DNA of 64,000 nt from the NCBI GenBank assembly GCA_942493375.1, contig OW818698.1:7502001-7566000 (forward strand), given 5' to 3'. The notes below the pieces were generated by a model. It ran no database searches. It was given only the letters and a program-made list of their open reading frames with translations, and was not told where the DNA came from. The stretch comes from G942493375 sp942493375. Its GTDB lineage: Bacteria > Armatimonadota > UBA5829. Positions 9,919 to 19,554 of this stretch are shown piece by piece. The position numbers and the translations under genes are program-made. Numbering within the stretch: position 1 is the stretch's first letter; the number at the start of each line of letters is the position of its first letter.

Positions 9919-11211
9919 GATCAGATCCGGATCGACGGGGTTTTTCGTGTGGATGTTGATGCCGTTGGTCTCCTTTGAAAGAAGAGCGGCCAATACACCG
10001 GTTGAGGCCAATATAAGACACACAATTAAGATCACCTGATATGCATGTGTGCCATAGTGAATTGTCTTATCTATTACTTTTGCTCTACCCAGCATGTCCA
10101 GAATTCTACCGGACATTATTGAGACAATCGTAATAAGTATATACACCGATCCGTTCATCACTCCAACACTGGTTGCCGCAAAGTCTGGGAGGTTTAATTC
10201 CTTTACTGAAGCAGCGAAAATCGGAGCTCCGGCAGATCCAATACCAATCATTATTGCAAACGGTATTGCAAGATCATACCTGCCATGGATCAGAGGAATG
10301 GCTATAACTGTTCCGACGACACTGGCAAGTGTCACCGCAATCATTAGCGGACGCCTGCGGTTTCCTATTGCAGTAGATACAAAACCCGTCAGCACTGAAG
10401 CCGTCATAGAAGTCAGCATCATCAAAAAAGTCGTGGAAGCAGCTGTTGCGGAGGTCATTTTACAACAGTCTTCCAGCATCTTCTTGCCGATTACTCCCTG
10501 CATCAAGAAAAACACCATAAAAGAAACAGCACATGCATAGGTTACTGCATACATCATTGGATTTTTAGATACAGCCTTAAGTGCAACTATAATCTCTGAT
10601 GCTTTCTGGAACTTCTTGACATATGAATTATTTCTAAATGCCAGAGCAGCTCCAATGGTAGTTACCGAACATGCAATGGCTACTGTCATCAAGCTGGTCC
10701 TCCAACCAAAAGCTTGCACAGCTATTTCCAGTGGTCTTGTGGCTAATAATCCACCTGAGTAACCGGAAAGAATCATTATGCTTAATAAGACAGAGAATCG
10801 ATGATCGCTGAAGCGAAGGTCCAACTCCTTTACGATCGAAAGATACATCAGACTCCCACCCAACCCAACCAGGGCCCTGCTTGTGTATAACATCGGGATG
10901 TTGTAGGAGAATGGGAAAAACAATGAACCAAGACTCAGGAGCAATCCACCTGCGAGGATGATTTTAGAAGGCCCAAACCGGTCAACTAGTCCACCGGTTA
11001 TTATCTGCATAAAGGCATATATGAACAGATATATCCCGCTCAGGTATGTTACCTGCTCTGCGGTCATTTTCATATCTGTCTGAATTTCGTTAAATATGGT
11101 TCCTGGAATACCTGTGCGCTGAATATACGAAAAAGCGTATAGTGCAGCCATAAAACCTATTGCCGTAATGACATGCGCCTTTTTTGGCGATTTTATACTG
11201 TGTGAGTACAA
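9916..11211 (-). CDS. MFS transporter
   Basis: A 431-residue protein with twelve predicted hydrophobic segments and the major facilitator pattern: a loop 2-3 motif variant (GGLVDRFGPSKIIL) near residue 75 and ALVGLGGSLMYLSIVKE in helix 4. The start is a TTG with a GGAGGA site at optimal spacing. The family moves small solutes or drugs across the inner membrane; the substrate is unknown. It lies 36 bases downstream of a multi-PAS histidine kinase gene on the same strand, so the kinase may control or sense the same compound. The stop codon is supplied by the end of a palindromic element at 9839-9918, so the natural C-terminus may once have been different. Confidence 0.88.
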   Translation of the reverse strand: MYSHSIKSPKKAHVITAIGFMAALYAFSYIQRTGIPGTIFNEIQTDMKMTAEQVTYLSGIYLFIYAFMQIITGGLVDRFGPSKIILAGGLLLSLGSLFFPFSYNIPMLYTSRALVGLGGSLMYLSIVKELDLRFSDHRFSVLLSIMILSGYSGGLLATRPLEIAVQAFGWRTSLMTVAIACSVTTIGAALAFRNNSYVKKFQKASEIIVALKAVSKNPMMYAVTYACAVSFMVFFLMQGVIGKKMLEDCCKMTSATAASTTFLMMLTSMTASVLTGFVSTAIGNRRRPLMIAVTLASVVGTVIAIPLIHGRYDLAIPFAIMIGIGSAGAPIFAASVKELNLPDFAATSVGVMNGSVYILITIVSIMSGRILDMLGRAKVIDKTIHYGTHAYQVILIVCLILASTGVLAALLSKETNGINIHTKNPVDPDLI

Positions 11212-11247
11212 GATTCCTCCAATTGAACAAGCTGATCTAGATAAATG

Positions 11248-14200
11248 TCATGATTTATTGGCAGCAGCATTTTGCGCGGTAACACTAGCCAGGTCACCAA
11301 CTGGTAAATAGAGTGTAAATGCAGTACCTACTCCCTGAGCACTGGAAACAGTCAACGTAGCACCCATAACATCCACCATTGCAGCAACGATACTCAACCC
11401 GATGCCAAAACCGCTGGGCTTGTGTTTACCAGGAAAGTCTAACTGCCTGAATTCATCAAATATTGTTTCGATCTGACTTTCCTTTATGCCGATTCCTGTA
11501 TCTGCAACTATAATGGTAGTGCTATTTTGCTCGATTTCTACAAAAACATCAATACTTCCACGATCTGTAAATTTGATTGCGTTGGTCATCAGGTTAGTGA
11601 GAACTACCTGGAGTTTTTGCTCATCGTACATTCCTAGACGATCTTTAGAATCATCAACTATGTTTAGCGCAACGCTCTTTCTAGAAGCCAGAGGTGTTGT
11701 GGTGACAAGAACCTGGCTTAGCACCATTCCAGGATCACAGACTTTAAGTCGCAATATTGGAGCGCCGCAGCTAAGTCTGGTCATTTCGAGAATAGTATTA
11801 ACTATTTCCATAAGTTGGGTAGAGCTGGCAAGTATCCTGTTTATCATGTCGGACTGTTCTTCGCTGATTGGTCCAAATATGCCTTCTATAAGCATTTCAC
11901 AATATCCCTGAACTGCAGTGAGTGGAGTCCGAACTTCATGCGTTACATTGTTCAAAAACGCCTTCTGAGTCAGATATGCATTATGAAGCTCCTCATTTGT
12001 TTTTAGTAGCTTATCGACTGCGAGTTTACGATTAGTAACATCGTGGACAGTTTCTATGATGCCAAATATATGATTGTCTACACTTCTATGTGGAACGTAG
12101 GATATAGTCGCATATTTTTGGCTGCCATCCGTCCTGCTGGTAAACGGTACGTCCTTGATGACGATTGTGTCTCCTTCCAGGACAGTGTTCAAATCGACAT
12201 CAATATGATAATCCGATGTATAAGGAGGAAGTTCCCTCATATTCCTGCCCATTGCATCCATGCACAAAATGCCTGACAGTTGTTCCATGAAACAGTTCCA
12301 GGCGACAACATTAAAGTCCTTATCGAGTACCACAATGCCTTCCCCGGCTCTGGCAATAACAGTCTCTGTGAACACATGTGCTTCTGCAAGACTGTTTTCA
12401 GCAGCTTTACGGGCGGTGATATCTTCAACAATAGCTATCAGGTGTAATGCTTCACCACGAGGATTTCTGACTGCTGTGGCTGAGACTCTTGCCCATACTA
12501 TATGGCCATCTTTGTGCACATAACGCTTTTCAATCTGATAGAAGTCAGAAACATCAGCATCATTGAATGAGTTAAATATATCCGTAGACAAATGGACATC
12601 ATCAGGATGAGTTATAATGCTACTCGTATGACCTTTTAAGTCATCAGCTTTGTATCCAACTAATCCCTGGAAATTCTTGTTGCATAGCCTCATGCAACCA
12701 TTCAAATCAAAAACCACAATTCCAATAGCCGCATTATCAAACACTGCCCTGAATTGTTCTTCACTTTCACGCAGTCGCTGTTCTGCTTTCACTCTGGCTG
12801 TTACGTCTACCGCAACATAAAGCACGCCCGAGATTCCACCTGCATCATTTCTAAATGGGACCTTATCGAACTGAACGAACTCTATACCACGATCTTCCAG
12901 GCAAGGTTGAACTGAATCACGAATGGCTTCACCGGATTCACATACTAATCGGTGTTCAGCTATGAATCGTTCACTGAAATCTGGTTTTACATTTGGATGA
13001 ATGTCTATCAAAAACAAACCAGTTATCTCATCTAATGGTCTCCCGACTGCCTCAGTATATGAATCATTTGCCCAGAGGAGCCTGAAATCATTGTCAACAA
13101 AAAAGACATAGGCCGGTATGGAATCAACAATATCAATTATCTCTTCTTTGTGTTTTTCAATCTCTTTGCGATGTTTATAGCGTTCCGTTATTTCGAATAC
13201 CGAACCCGAAGTGCCGGCAAAACTGCCGTCTTCATTGCGCAGTATTTGTTCGCGAATCTCAAAATACCGAATATCATCTCCATATCCTGCAGTCAGCTCA
13301 TAGGACATTGAATCGAAACCAAGCGCATATGCTTCATGGCATGTTCGCGGCTCAGATTGTCCAACATATGCTGCCAGATTATATCGATTAGCGACTTGCT
13401 CCCGCGTTTTTCCTATCAAGCTTCTAGGTTTTGCACCAAGCATTTGCTCAACGGCACCACCCAGGAATGTAAATACGTCATTTTCATCTATCGAAAATAT
13501 AACATCGTGTGCGTTCTCGACAACAAAGCGATAGTGTTCTTCACTCTGCTTAAGGGCTTCCTGGGAGTTTCTCTGCTCGGTAATGTCTTTAACCAGAATT
13601 AGCATAAATGAAAGTGAACCTTGTGAATCGTGTAAACCAGTGGAAACAACTTCGCACCACACATTCTGCCCATCTCTGCTATGTAAAACAATTTCTTCCG
13701 TATGCTGTTTGTAACCGATGACATTTGACTGCCCATTACCCAGTAAGTCCGAGGTACAGTCTGTGCATTCTGCAAAATCGGAGATGTTTAGTCCGCGTAA
13801 TTCCTCTGCATTATATCCGAGCATCGTTTGTATAGCTGGGTTGGAATCTATTATATGACCGGTTGCATCACTAATAACGATACCAATACCAGCCATTTCA
13901 AATACCGTGCGGTATCTCTCTTCAGATTCTCGGAGGGCCTGTTGTGTTTTGATTCTATCAGTCATTTCAGACTGAGCAGTAGGCCCGCGGCGTAGGGGCG
14001 ATATATGTTCTGAAGTAGTGATATCCAGAAATATTAAAGTTGGTTCATTGTCAGATGACGGTATTGTTTGGCTGGCATTTATCCAGGATTGAAATAGTCC
14101 GTTATTCTTGATTTTCACACGAATGTTTTTAGCTGAGTTTTCTGTGGCTTGCGACTTTTCAACAGAATGAACTGAAGACTGATCAATGCCCAACCAACGT

Positions 14201-14367
14201 TCGATGGGAGTATTTACAATCTCCTCTGATCTAGAAGGACAGAGCAACAGCTCTGCCGTTGGACTAACCGCAATGATATATTCATCCGCGACAGCAATTA
14301 CTGATTTAGGATGCGTATGAACAAGATGATGCATGGTATTATTCAAAACAAAGTAGCGTCCTGACAT
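11248..14367 (-). CDS. multi-PAS sensor histidine kinase
   Basis: A 1039-residue soluble sensor kinase. Five clear PAS modules end with DITEQR, FEITERY, DVTARVK, DITARKA and DVTNRK (about 150-266, 277-398, 409-525, 537-654 and 665-780), and a sixth degenerate one may lie at 20-120. The HisKA domain carries the phospho-acceptor His810 in NVTHEVRTPL. The HATPase domain has the N box LMTNAIKFT, the G1 box VADTGIGI and the G2 box GFGIGLSIVAAM. There is no receiver domain, no membrane segment and no response regulator gene beside it, so the partner is encoded elsewhere. An AGGAG site precedes the ATG. It is followed 36 bases later by the MFS gene, probably in one transcript. The ligands of the PAS domains are unknown. 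Confidence 0.93.
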   Translation of the reverse strand: MSGRYFVLNNTMHHLVHTHPKSVIAVADEYIIAVSPTAELLLCPSRSEEIVNTPIERWLGIDQSSVHSVEKSQATENSAKNIRVKIKNNGLFQSWINASQTIPSSDNEPTLIFLDITTSEHISPLRRGPTAQSEMTDRIKTQQALRESEERYRTVFEMAGIGIVISDATGHIIDSNPAIQTMLGYNAEELRGLNISDFAECTDCTSDLLGNGQSNVIGYKQHTEEIVLHSRDGQNVWCEVVSTGLHDSQGSLSFMLILVKDITEQRNSQEALKQSEEHYRFVVENAHDVIFSIDENDVFTFLGGAVEQMLGAKPRSLIGKTREQVANRYNLAAYVGQSEPRTCHEAYALGFDSMSYELTAGYGDDIRYFEIREQILRNEDGSFAGTSGSVFEITERYKHRKEIEKHKEEIIDIVDSIPAYVFFVDNDFRLLWANDSYTEAVGRPLDEITGLFLIDIHPNVKPDFSERFIAEHRLVCESGEAIRDSVQPCLEDRGIEFVQFDKVPFRNDAGGISGVLYVAVDVTARVKAEQRLRESEEQFRAVFDNAAIGIVVFDLNGCMRLCNKNFQGLVGYKADDLKGHTSSIITHPDDVHLSTDIFNSFNDADVSDFYQIEKRYVHKDGHIVWARVSATAVRNPRGEALHLIAIVEDITARKAAENSLAEAHVFTETVIARAGEGIVVLDKDFNVVAWNCFMEQLSGILCMDAMGRNMRELPPYTSDYHIDVDLNTVLEGDTIVIKDVPFTSRTDGSQKYATISYVPHRSVDNHIFGIIETVHDVTNRKLAVDKLLKTNEELHNAYLTQKAFLNNVTHEVRTPLTAVQGYCEMLIEGIFGPISEEQSDMINRILASSTQLMEIVNTILEMTRLSCGAPILRLKVCDPGMVLSQVLVTTTPLASRKSVALNIVDDSKDRLGMYDEQKLQVVLTNLMTNAIKFTDRGSIDVFVEIEQNSTTIIVADTGIGIKESQIETIFDEFRQLDFPGKHKPSGFGIGLSIVAAMVDVMGATLTVSSAQGVGTAFTLYLPVGDLASVTAQNAAANKS

Positions 14368-14684
14368 TCATGGCTCCTGGATACCAATAATAGCAATGTA
14401 CATTCTATGAAATATATCGCGTTTTTGCAAAGAAGCATAGCCACTGTTTGGTATTCGATTCCGTATATGACTTCAAGTATAATGAATCGAGGCTATTGAT
14501 TACTAATTTCTTGAATATTTCGAATTCTCTACAACTCCAGGTGAAGACAGAATTTGGTAAATTGTGCAGGCGAGATTACCAGGAATGTGGCCAGAATGAA
14601 GGATACTTGGTGTTATCCGTGTAAGACATGCTATATACCAGTTACTGGTGTGTTGAGCATTCATTTTTTGAGGTGTCTGTCAGC

Positions 14685-15470
14685 GTGAGTGAAAATACTG
14701 GAATCCAGAACAATATAGCATGCGCAAAATGTGGTAATGAAACCAGACCAAATAAGCCATATTGCAACAAATGCGGCAATAAGGTTGTAGATACATGTGC
14801 AGAGTGTGGCAGCATACTTGCTTCAGAAGATACATTCTGCTCCGGATGCGGTAGTAAGAATACCTGTCGCGATTCGGGATGTCCGTCATGCAAAACTCCG
14901 ACTAAATACAGAAATCAGACTTTCTGCACCGAATGTGGAATGCTGCTGATTATGCAATGTGCATCGTGCGGAGCCCCAATAGACGCCCAGTGGAATCATT
15001 GTGCACACTGTGGTCGAAAGCTGGATTCCGACAGAGTAGATATTCGCACAGCAACTCGTGTAAAAGAACGGATGTCTAATGTCTCTGATATATCTCAACA
15101 GCAAGGCAATAGTGCTGAAGACCACAACAAGAGGGGTCTTGATCTATTTCAAAGCGAAGAGTATACCTCTGCAATAGAGGAGTTCAGAGCCGCAGTTCTA
15201 ATCGATCCGGATAATCCCTCATATCACTGTAATCTTGCAGTAGCACTGGATGAAGATGACCAGGACGATGAAGCGTTGAGGGAGTATGAAGTTACTCTAC
15301 AGCTGGATCCGGCAGATACCACTGCTCTGCTCTCTCTGGGGTATATGTATAGCGAGAATGAGGAGCCAGAAAAAGCTGAACAGATGTGGAATCGCGTGAT
15401 ACAACTTGCTCCAGGTACTGCAGAAGCTAAAGAAGCTTCTGATAATCTTAGTCATCAGACGGAGATATAG
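14685..15470 (+). CDS. zinc-ribbon and TPR protein
   Basis: The N-terminal half contains four CxxC...CxxC zinc ribbons (CAKCGN...CNKCG, CAECGS...CSGCG, CPSCK...CTECG, CASCGA...CAHCG), an array of the DZR/zinc-ribbon type. A short linker leads to about three tetratricopeptide repeats (start NKRGLDLFQSEEY, with characteristic NLAVAL and LSLGYMY helices). Both parts are protein-interaction modules, so a scaffold role is likely; no enzymatic motif is present. I prefer the GTG at 14685, which has a GAGGTG site, to the ATG at 14628, whose 19 extra residues have no clear signal. The stop is two bases before the ATG of the following hydrolase, and that gene's GGAGATA site lies inside this coding region. 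Confidence 0.8.
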   Translation: MSENTGIQNNIACAKCGNETRPNKPYCNKCGNKVVDTCAECGSILASEDTFCSGCGSKNTCRDSGCPSCKTPTKYRNQTFCTECGMLLIMQCASCGAPIDAQWNHCAHCGRKLDSDRVDIRTATRVKERMSNVSDISQQQGNSAEDHNKRGLDLFQSEEYTSAIEEFRAAVLIDPDNPSYHCNLAVALDEDDQDDEALREYEVTLQLDPADTTALLSLGYMYSENEEPEKAEQMWNRVIQLAPGTAEAKEASDNLSHQTEI

Positions 15471-15472
15471 AA

Positions 15473-16522
15473 ATGGACTCCAGAAATCTCAGTCCTCAAC
15501 GTATGTTTGAGCTTCTTGCTGCCGATCATCAACCGACCAATGCATATTCGCCAGAAAAGTTCAGCAGTGTAGCCCAGTGGCAATCTGAAACTCTGCCCAA
15601 AGTTGTTGCTACAGTCGGGGATTTTCCGGGAAGAGTTCCTGCAAACCCGGAGATGATTGTCGAATGGGAACACGATGGTCTGCGTAAACAACGGTGGATT
15701 ATTGATGTAGGTAAACATATAAGTGCATCTTTTCTGGTCAATATCCCTCTGGATGCCTCGCCAGATGATAAATTGCCTGCTATCTTATGTTGGCATGGAC
15801 ATGGGCCATTTGGCAAAGAGCCTGTTATGGGTAACGATTCCTCCCCTGATCTTCGCACTGCTATAAGTAACCATGGTTACGATTATGGTCACCAGATGGC
15901 AAAAGCTGGCTTTGTAACATATGCCATAGATTGGATTGGGGCAGGGGAACGCAATGATGCTAATAAACCGCATTTCCGAAGTGTAGCTGGCGGCAGGGAC
16001 TGGTGTAACCTATTGTATCTGCATGCTACAATGCTTGGAATGACCAGTATATCCATCAATGTAACTCATGGAATGGCTGCAACTGACTTTGCCTGCACAT
16101 TGCCTAATGTCGATCCCGATCGGCTGGGTGTGATGGGGCTTAGCGGTGGGGGAACCATGACAACATGGACTTACCTCCTCGACACACGATTCAAAGCTGC
16201 AGAGATCATATGCTACACCGATCTATGGGCTTGTTTTGGAATTAGAGACATTAACTACTGCGGAATGCAGGTTACACCTGGTCTATATAAACTAGTCGAT
16301 CTTCCTGATCTGCAGGGGTTAGTTGCCCCCAGACCTTTACTGATAGATATCGGAATATATGACACTTGCTTCCACATAGATTCCTCTATAGCATCCTATA
16401 AAAAGATTGAACAGATATATAAAGCAGCCGACGCTGCAGACAAACTGGAGCTTGATCTCTTCCCTTCGGAACACAGTTGGGCAGGAAACAAATCCAGGGA
16501 CTTCTTTGGAAAGCACCTCTAG
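15473..16522 (+). CDS. alpha/beta hydrolase, acetyl-esterase-like
   Basis: A 349-residue hydrolase of the alpha/beta fold without a signal peptide. The oxyanion-hole strand is LCWHGHGPFG, the nucleophile is Ser224 in GLSGGG, the acid is probably in LIDIGIYD and the general base is His334 in SEHSW. The layout (long N-terminal cap, GHQMAKAGFVTYAIDWIG) matches the abhydrolase_7/acetyl xylan esterase-like group often annotated as dienelactone hydrolase-related. The natural substrate may be an acetylated or feruloylated sugar, but this is inference. It starts two bases after the zinc-ribbon/TPR gene, so the two are probably translated together. Confidence 0.85.
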   Translation: MDSRNLSPQRMFELLAADHQPTNAYSPEKFSSVAQWQSETLPKVVATVGDFPGRVPANPEMIVEWEHDGLRKQRWIIDVGKHISASFLVNIPLDASPDDKLPAILCWHGHGPFGKEPVMGNDSSPDLRTAISNHGYDYGHQMAKAGFVTYAIDWIGAGERNDANKPHFRSVAGGRDWCNLLYLHATMLGMTSISINVTHGMAATDFACTLPNVDPDRLGVMGLSGGGTMTTWTYLLDTRFKAAEIICYTDLWACFGIRDINYCGMQVTPGLYKLVDLPDLQGLVAPRPLLIDIGIYDTCFHIDSSIASYKKIEQIYKAADAADKLELDLFPSEHSWAGNKSRDFFGKHL

Positions 16523-16532
16523 AGCATCGATA

Positions 16533-16575
16533 TAATCCGGGTGTTGTGTAATTATCTCAGTGCCCGGATTACACA
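16533..16575 (+). other. overlapping alternative hairpins upstream of GGDEF-EAL gene
   Basis: TAATCCGGG (16533-16541) can pair with CCCGGATTA (16563-16571), and TGTGTAAT (16545-16552) can pair with ATTACACA (16568-16575). The two stems share bases and exclude each other. The segment lies between the hydrolase stop and the GGDEF-EAL start. There is no T-tract, so a plain terminator is unlikely. It may be chance or a small regulatory structure. Confidence 0.35.
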
Positions 16576-16610
16576 CAGCTTAAGTAGTATTAGTGAGGAC
16601 GATTCAAGGC

Positions 16611-18329
16611 ATGGATGAACTTAACGAGCAGTTCGTACTAAGGGCTATGTTCGACTCTGCCCCTTTTCCGGTGGTCCTGGTCTCTCAGGATGGCGCTGTG
16701 ACAAGGAGTAATAAACAAGCCGAAACTTTAGCCAGCAGTATGTCATCGTTGTCTGATGAGTTAAGTGATTCACTTTCTATACTCGAATTACTTGCAATCC
16801 CTTCTGAACTAGTATTGGGGATTGCAGCTCCAATCTGTTTTGAACATCGTGTAAATACTGATGAAATATCCAGATATTTTAGAATAACCGTTAACCCCGT
16901 ATCCAATCCTGATTCTCATCGACTGCTGTTTGTTGAGGAAGTTACTGAACGCCGTCGGTTTGAAGAGAAGCTGCTGCATCAGGCCAGTCACGATGCCTTA
17001 ACTGGTCTGCCAAACCGTGCATTATTTCACGACCGACTGACCCACGCTCTGGCATGCGCAAGAAGAGAATGGAAGTCCCTGTCATTATTGTATGTTGACC
17101 TGGATGGTTTCAAGTATGTTAATGACACCATGGGGCATACTGTCGGCGATAAGTTGTTGAAAGCAGTTTCAGGAAGACTCAAAGGATGCCTGCGTGAAGT
17201 TGACACCATCGCAAGGATGGGCGGGGATGAGTTTGCGATTCTACTCCCGAGTGTCGGAGACTCACAGGATGCAATGGTTGTTGCTCAACGTATTCATGAG
17301 GCAATTGGCCAGGGTTTCTACATCGATAATCAAGATTGTTTCGTAACTGCATGTGTGGGAATCACTATCTTTCCTGAAGATGCAAGCGATACTGAAACCA
17401 TCATCAGGAATGCAGATACAGCTCTCCATCGCGCAAAGAAACATGGCAGAAACTCAACACAGATTTATACCCACTCTCTCAATGCTGCAGCAGTGGAGAG
17501 AGTCCGCTTGGAAAGCAGCCTCCGTAAAGCAATGGAGCGAAAGGAGTTCGTTTTATTTTATCAACCGATCATTGATACGCAAACCGGAAGAATCATCGGT
17601 TGTGAGGCACTTATACGCTGGATGCATCCGGAAATGGGGATTGTATCTCCAATAAGTTTTATACCTATCGCAGAAGAGACCGGCCAAATTGTGGAAATAG
17701 GCGAATGGGTTGTCAATGAGGCTTGTAAACAGAATGCAAAATGGCATGCTATGGGATATCCTGTTGATGTTGCAGTCAATATGTCCGCTAGAAGCTTCAG
17801 AAACAACGATGTGATTGAGATGACACGATCAGCCTGCGAGGAAGCCGAACTGGACCCGATGTTTATTCATTTTGAACTTACCGAAACAGCCCTTATGGAA
17901 AGTCCTGACAAGGTGGCGTTGATCCTGATGGAGCTCAAGAAAATGGGGATCAGAGTATCTATTGATGACTTCGGCACCGGCTATTCATCACTAAGCAATC
18001 TCAAACGTTTCCCGATTGACTCGGTAAAGATAGACAGATCATTCGTAAGACACGTAACAAGGAACCCTGATGATGCGGCAATAGCAGAAGCTATAATTGC
18101 CATGGCACACAGCCTTAAACTAACCGTTGTGGCAGAGGGTGTTGATACACACGACCAGTTGGCATTCTTGAAATCGCACGAATGTGATGCGCTTCAGGGT
18201 TATCTTATCAGCACACCTGTATCTGCAGAACAGTTTACACGTCTGCTGGACCTGGACAGCCGGCAAAGTATTCTTCCGCAAGCATCCAACTCTCCCATAG
18301 AATCTATTCTACAGAAAAACAATCCATAA
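16611..18329 (+). CDS. PAS-GGDEF-EAL protein (cyclic di-GMP turnover)
   Basis: The N-terminal 110 residues form a PAS-like sensor (FDSAPFPVVLVSQDG to VEEVTERR). A diguanylate cyclase domain follows, with an intact GGDEF motif at residues 204-208, then a phosphodiesterase domain with an intact EAL motif at 332-334 (CEALIRWMHPE), the DDFGTGYSSL loop and the EGVDT motif. All catalytic signatures are present, so either activity is possible; in such hybrids one usually dominates. It is cytosolic with no membrane segment. I used the ATG at 16611; an in-frame GTG at 16593 is possible but its GAGGAC would then be coding. The cyclic di-GMP may link to the polysaccharide locus nearby, by inference. Confidence 0.93.
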   Translation: MDELNEQFVLRAMFDSAPFPVVLVSQDGAVTRSNKQAETLASSMSSLSDELSDSLSILELLAIPSELVLGIAAPICFEHRVNTDEISRYFRITVNPVSNPDSHRLLFVEEVTERRRFEEKLLHQASHDALTGLPNRALFHDRLTHALACARREWKSLSLLYVDLDGFKYVNDTMGHTVGDKLLKAVSGRLKGCLREVDTIARMGGDEFAILLPSVGDSQDAMVVAQRIHEAIGQGFYIDNQDCFVTACVGITIFPEDASDTETIIRNADTALHRAKKHGRNSTQIYTHSLNAAAVERVRLESSLRKAMERKEFVLFYQPIIDTQTGRIIGCEALIRWMHPEMGIVSPISFIPIAEETGQIVEIGEWVVNEACKQNAKWHAMGYPVDVAVNMSARSFRNNDVIEMTRSACEEAELDPMFIHFELTETALMESPDKVALILMELKKMGIRVSIDDFGTGYSSLSNLKRFPIDSVKIDRSFVRHVTRNPDDAAIAEAIIAMAHSLKLTVVAEGVDTHDQLAFLKSHECDALQGYLISTPVSAEQFTRLLDLDSRQSILPQASNSPIESILQKNNP

Positions 18330-18344
18330 TCTGTCCTGAAACGC

Positions 18345-18365
18345 TATAATGTTTACTATAAACAT
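18345..18365 (+). promoter_or_regulatory. putative -10 element overlapped by an operator-like palindrome
   Basis: TATAAT at 18345-18350 is followed without a gap by the palindrome ATGTTTACTATAAACAT (18349-18365; 7-bp arms around a 3-base centre). The palindrome would cover the transcription start of the URO-D/fucosidase pair that begins 30 bases later, an ideal position for a LacI- or GntR-type repressor. No good -35 hexamer is seen 17 bases upstream, which lowers confidence. Confidence 0.45.
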
Positions 18366-18394
18366 TTGCAGAACGGGTTTTGGAGGCATTGGTT

Positions 18395-19528
18395 TTGAAC
18401 AGGAAAGAAAGACTCGAAGCTACCCTGAAGGGATTGCCGGTTGATAGACCTGCGGTAAATTTCTACGAAATCGGTGGATATACGGCAGATGTCAATAATC
18501 CCGACCCCTATAATGTGTATAATTCACCCTCGTGGCAACCTCTGTTTGAATTGGCTTATAACGAAACCGATATTATAAAATTCACTGCTCCAGGCGTAAC
18601 AACTGCGACACCCAGTCCTATGCAGGAACTAACTTCATATGAGACTTGGGAAGAAGGAAATTCCAGGTTCAACCGGATGTCCTTCAAGGCTGGCTCACGC
18701 ACACTCTCAACTACAACACGCCTTGATAAGGATGTAGATACAACCTGGACGTTGGAGCATCTACTAAAGGATGTTGATGATGCGCAGGCATATCTCGATC
18801 TACCGGAAGAACCAATTGATTGGATAGTAGATCCTGCACCAGTTCTCAAGGATGAGGAGGCAATTGGAGACAGTGGGATTGTCATGTTGAATGCTGCCGA
18901 TCCCATCTGTGCAATAGCCTCATTGTTTGATATGGGTGAATATACCATCATTGCAATGACTGAGCAAGAGCTGTTCCATAAGATGCTTCAGAAAGCCGCC
19001 AGATATTTGCATTCACATACAAAAGCTGTTGCCGAAGCATTGCCGGGCAGGTTATGGAGAGTTTGTGGGCCGGAATATGCATCAGAGCCATATCTTCCGC
19101 CGCGCCTTTTTAAGGATTATGTACACGACTACACCAAACCGCAGCTGGATATTATTAAAGCTAACAACGGCTTCGCCAGGCTGCATTCTCATGGCAGGTT
19201 GAAGAATATCCTTTCTATCATTGCAGATATGGGTCCGGATGGACTTGATCCTATTGAACCTCCGAATCAAGGTGATATGGAACTCTGGGAGGTCAAAGAA
19301 CAGATAGGTGAGAATACTGTCCTCTTCGGCAACCTGGAAATCAGCGACATTGAGAATATGGACTGTGCAGATTTTGAAAAGGTAGTTGCCAAAGCGCTTA
19401 AAGAAGGAACTGCTGGTGGTGGTAAAGGTTTTGTCCTGATGCCGTCCAGTGCGCCCTATGGCAGAGAGATCACACAGAAAACTCTAACGAATTACCAGAC
19501 AATGGTTAGATTAGCCAAGCTTGGTTAG
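18395..19528 (+). CDS. uroporphyrinogen decarboxylase (URO-D) family protein
   Basis: The protein starts with NRKERLEATLKGLPVDRPAV, the typical opening of URO-D/MtaA-like proteins, and ends in a barrel strand with GFVLMPSSAPYG and a C-terminal NYQTMVRLAKLG helix. Length (378 residues) is usual. True heme-synthesis URO-D is unlikely: no heme genes are near and the gene sits in front of a fucosidase. Many saccharolytic environmental bacteria carry several such URO-D-like genes, thought to be methyltransferases for corrinoid or other cofactors, with unknown substrates. The start is the TTG at 18395, eight bases after a GGAGG, not the TTG at 18380, which overlaps that site. The gap to the GH29 gene is 26 bases. 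Confidence 0.8.
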   Translation: MNRKERLEATLKGLPVDRPAVNFYEIGGYTADVNNPDPYNVYNSPSWQPLFELAYNETDIIKFTAPGVTTATPSPMQELTSYETWEEGNSRFNRMSFKAGSRTLSTTTRLDKDVDTTWTLEHLLKDVDDAQAYLDLPEEPIDWIVDPAPVLKDEEAIGDSGIVMLNAADPICAIASLFDMGEYTIIAMTEQELFHKMLQKAARYLHSHTKAVAEALPGRLWRVCGPEYASEPYLPPRLFKDYVHDYTKPQLDIIKANNGFARLHSHGRLKNILSIIADMGPDGLDPIEPPNQGDMELWEVKEQIGENTVLFGNLEISDIENMDCADFEKVVAKALKEGTAGGGKGFVLMPSSAPYGREITQKTLTNYQTMVRLAKLG

Positions 19529-19554
19529 TTATATATTTTACGGGAGAACTTATA

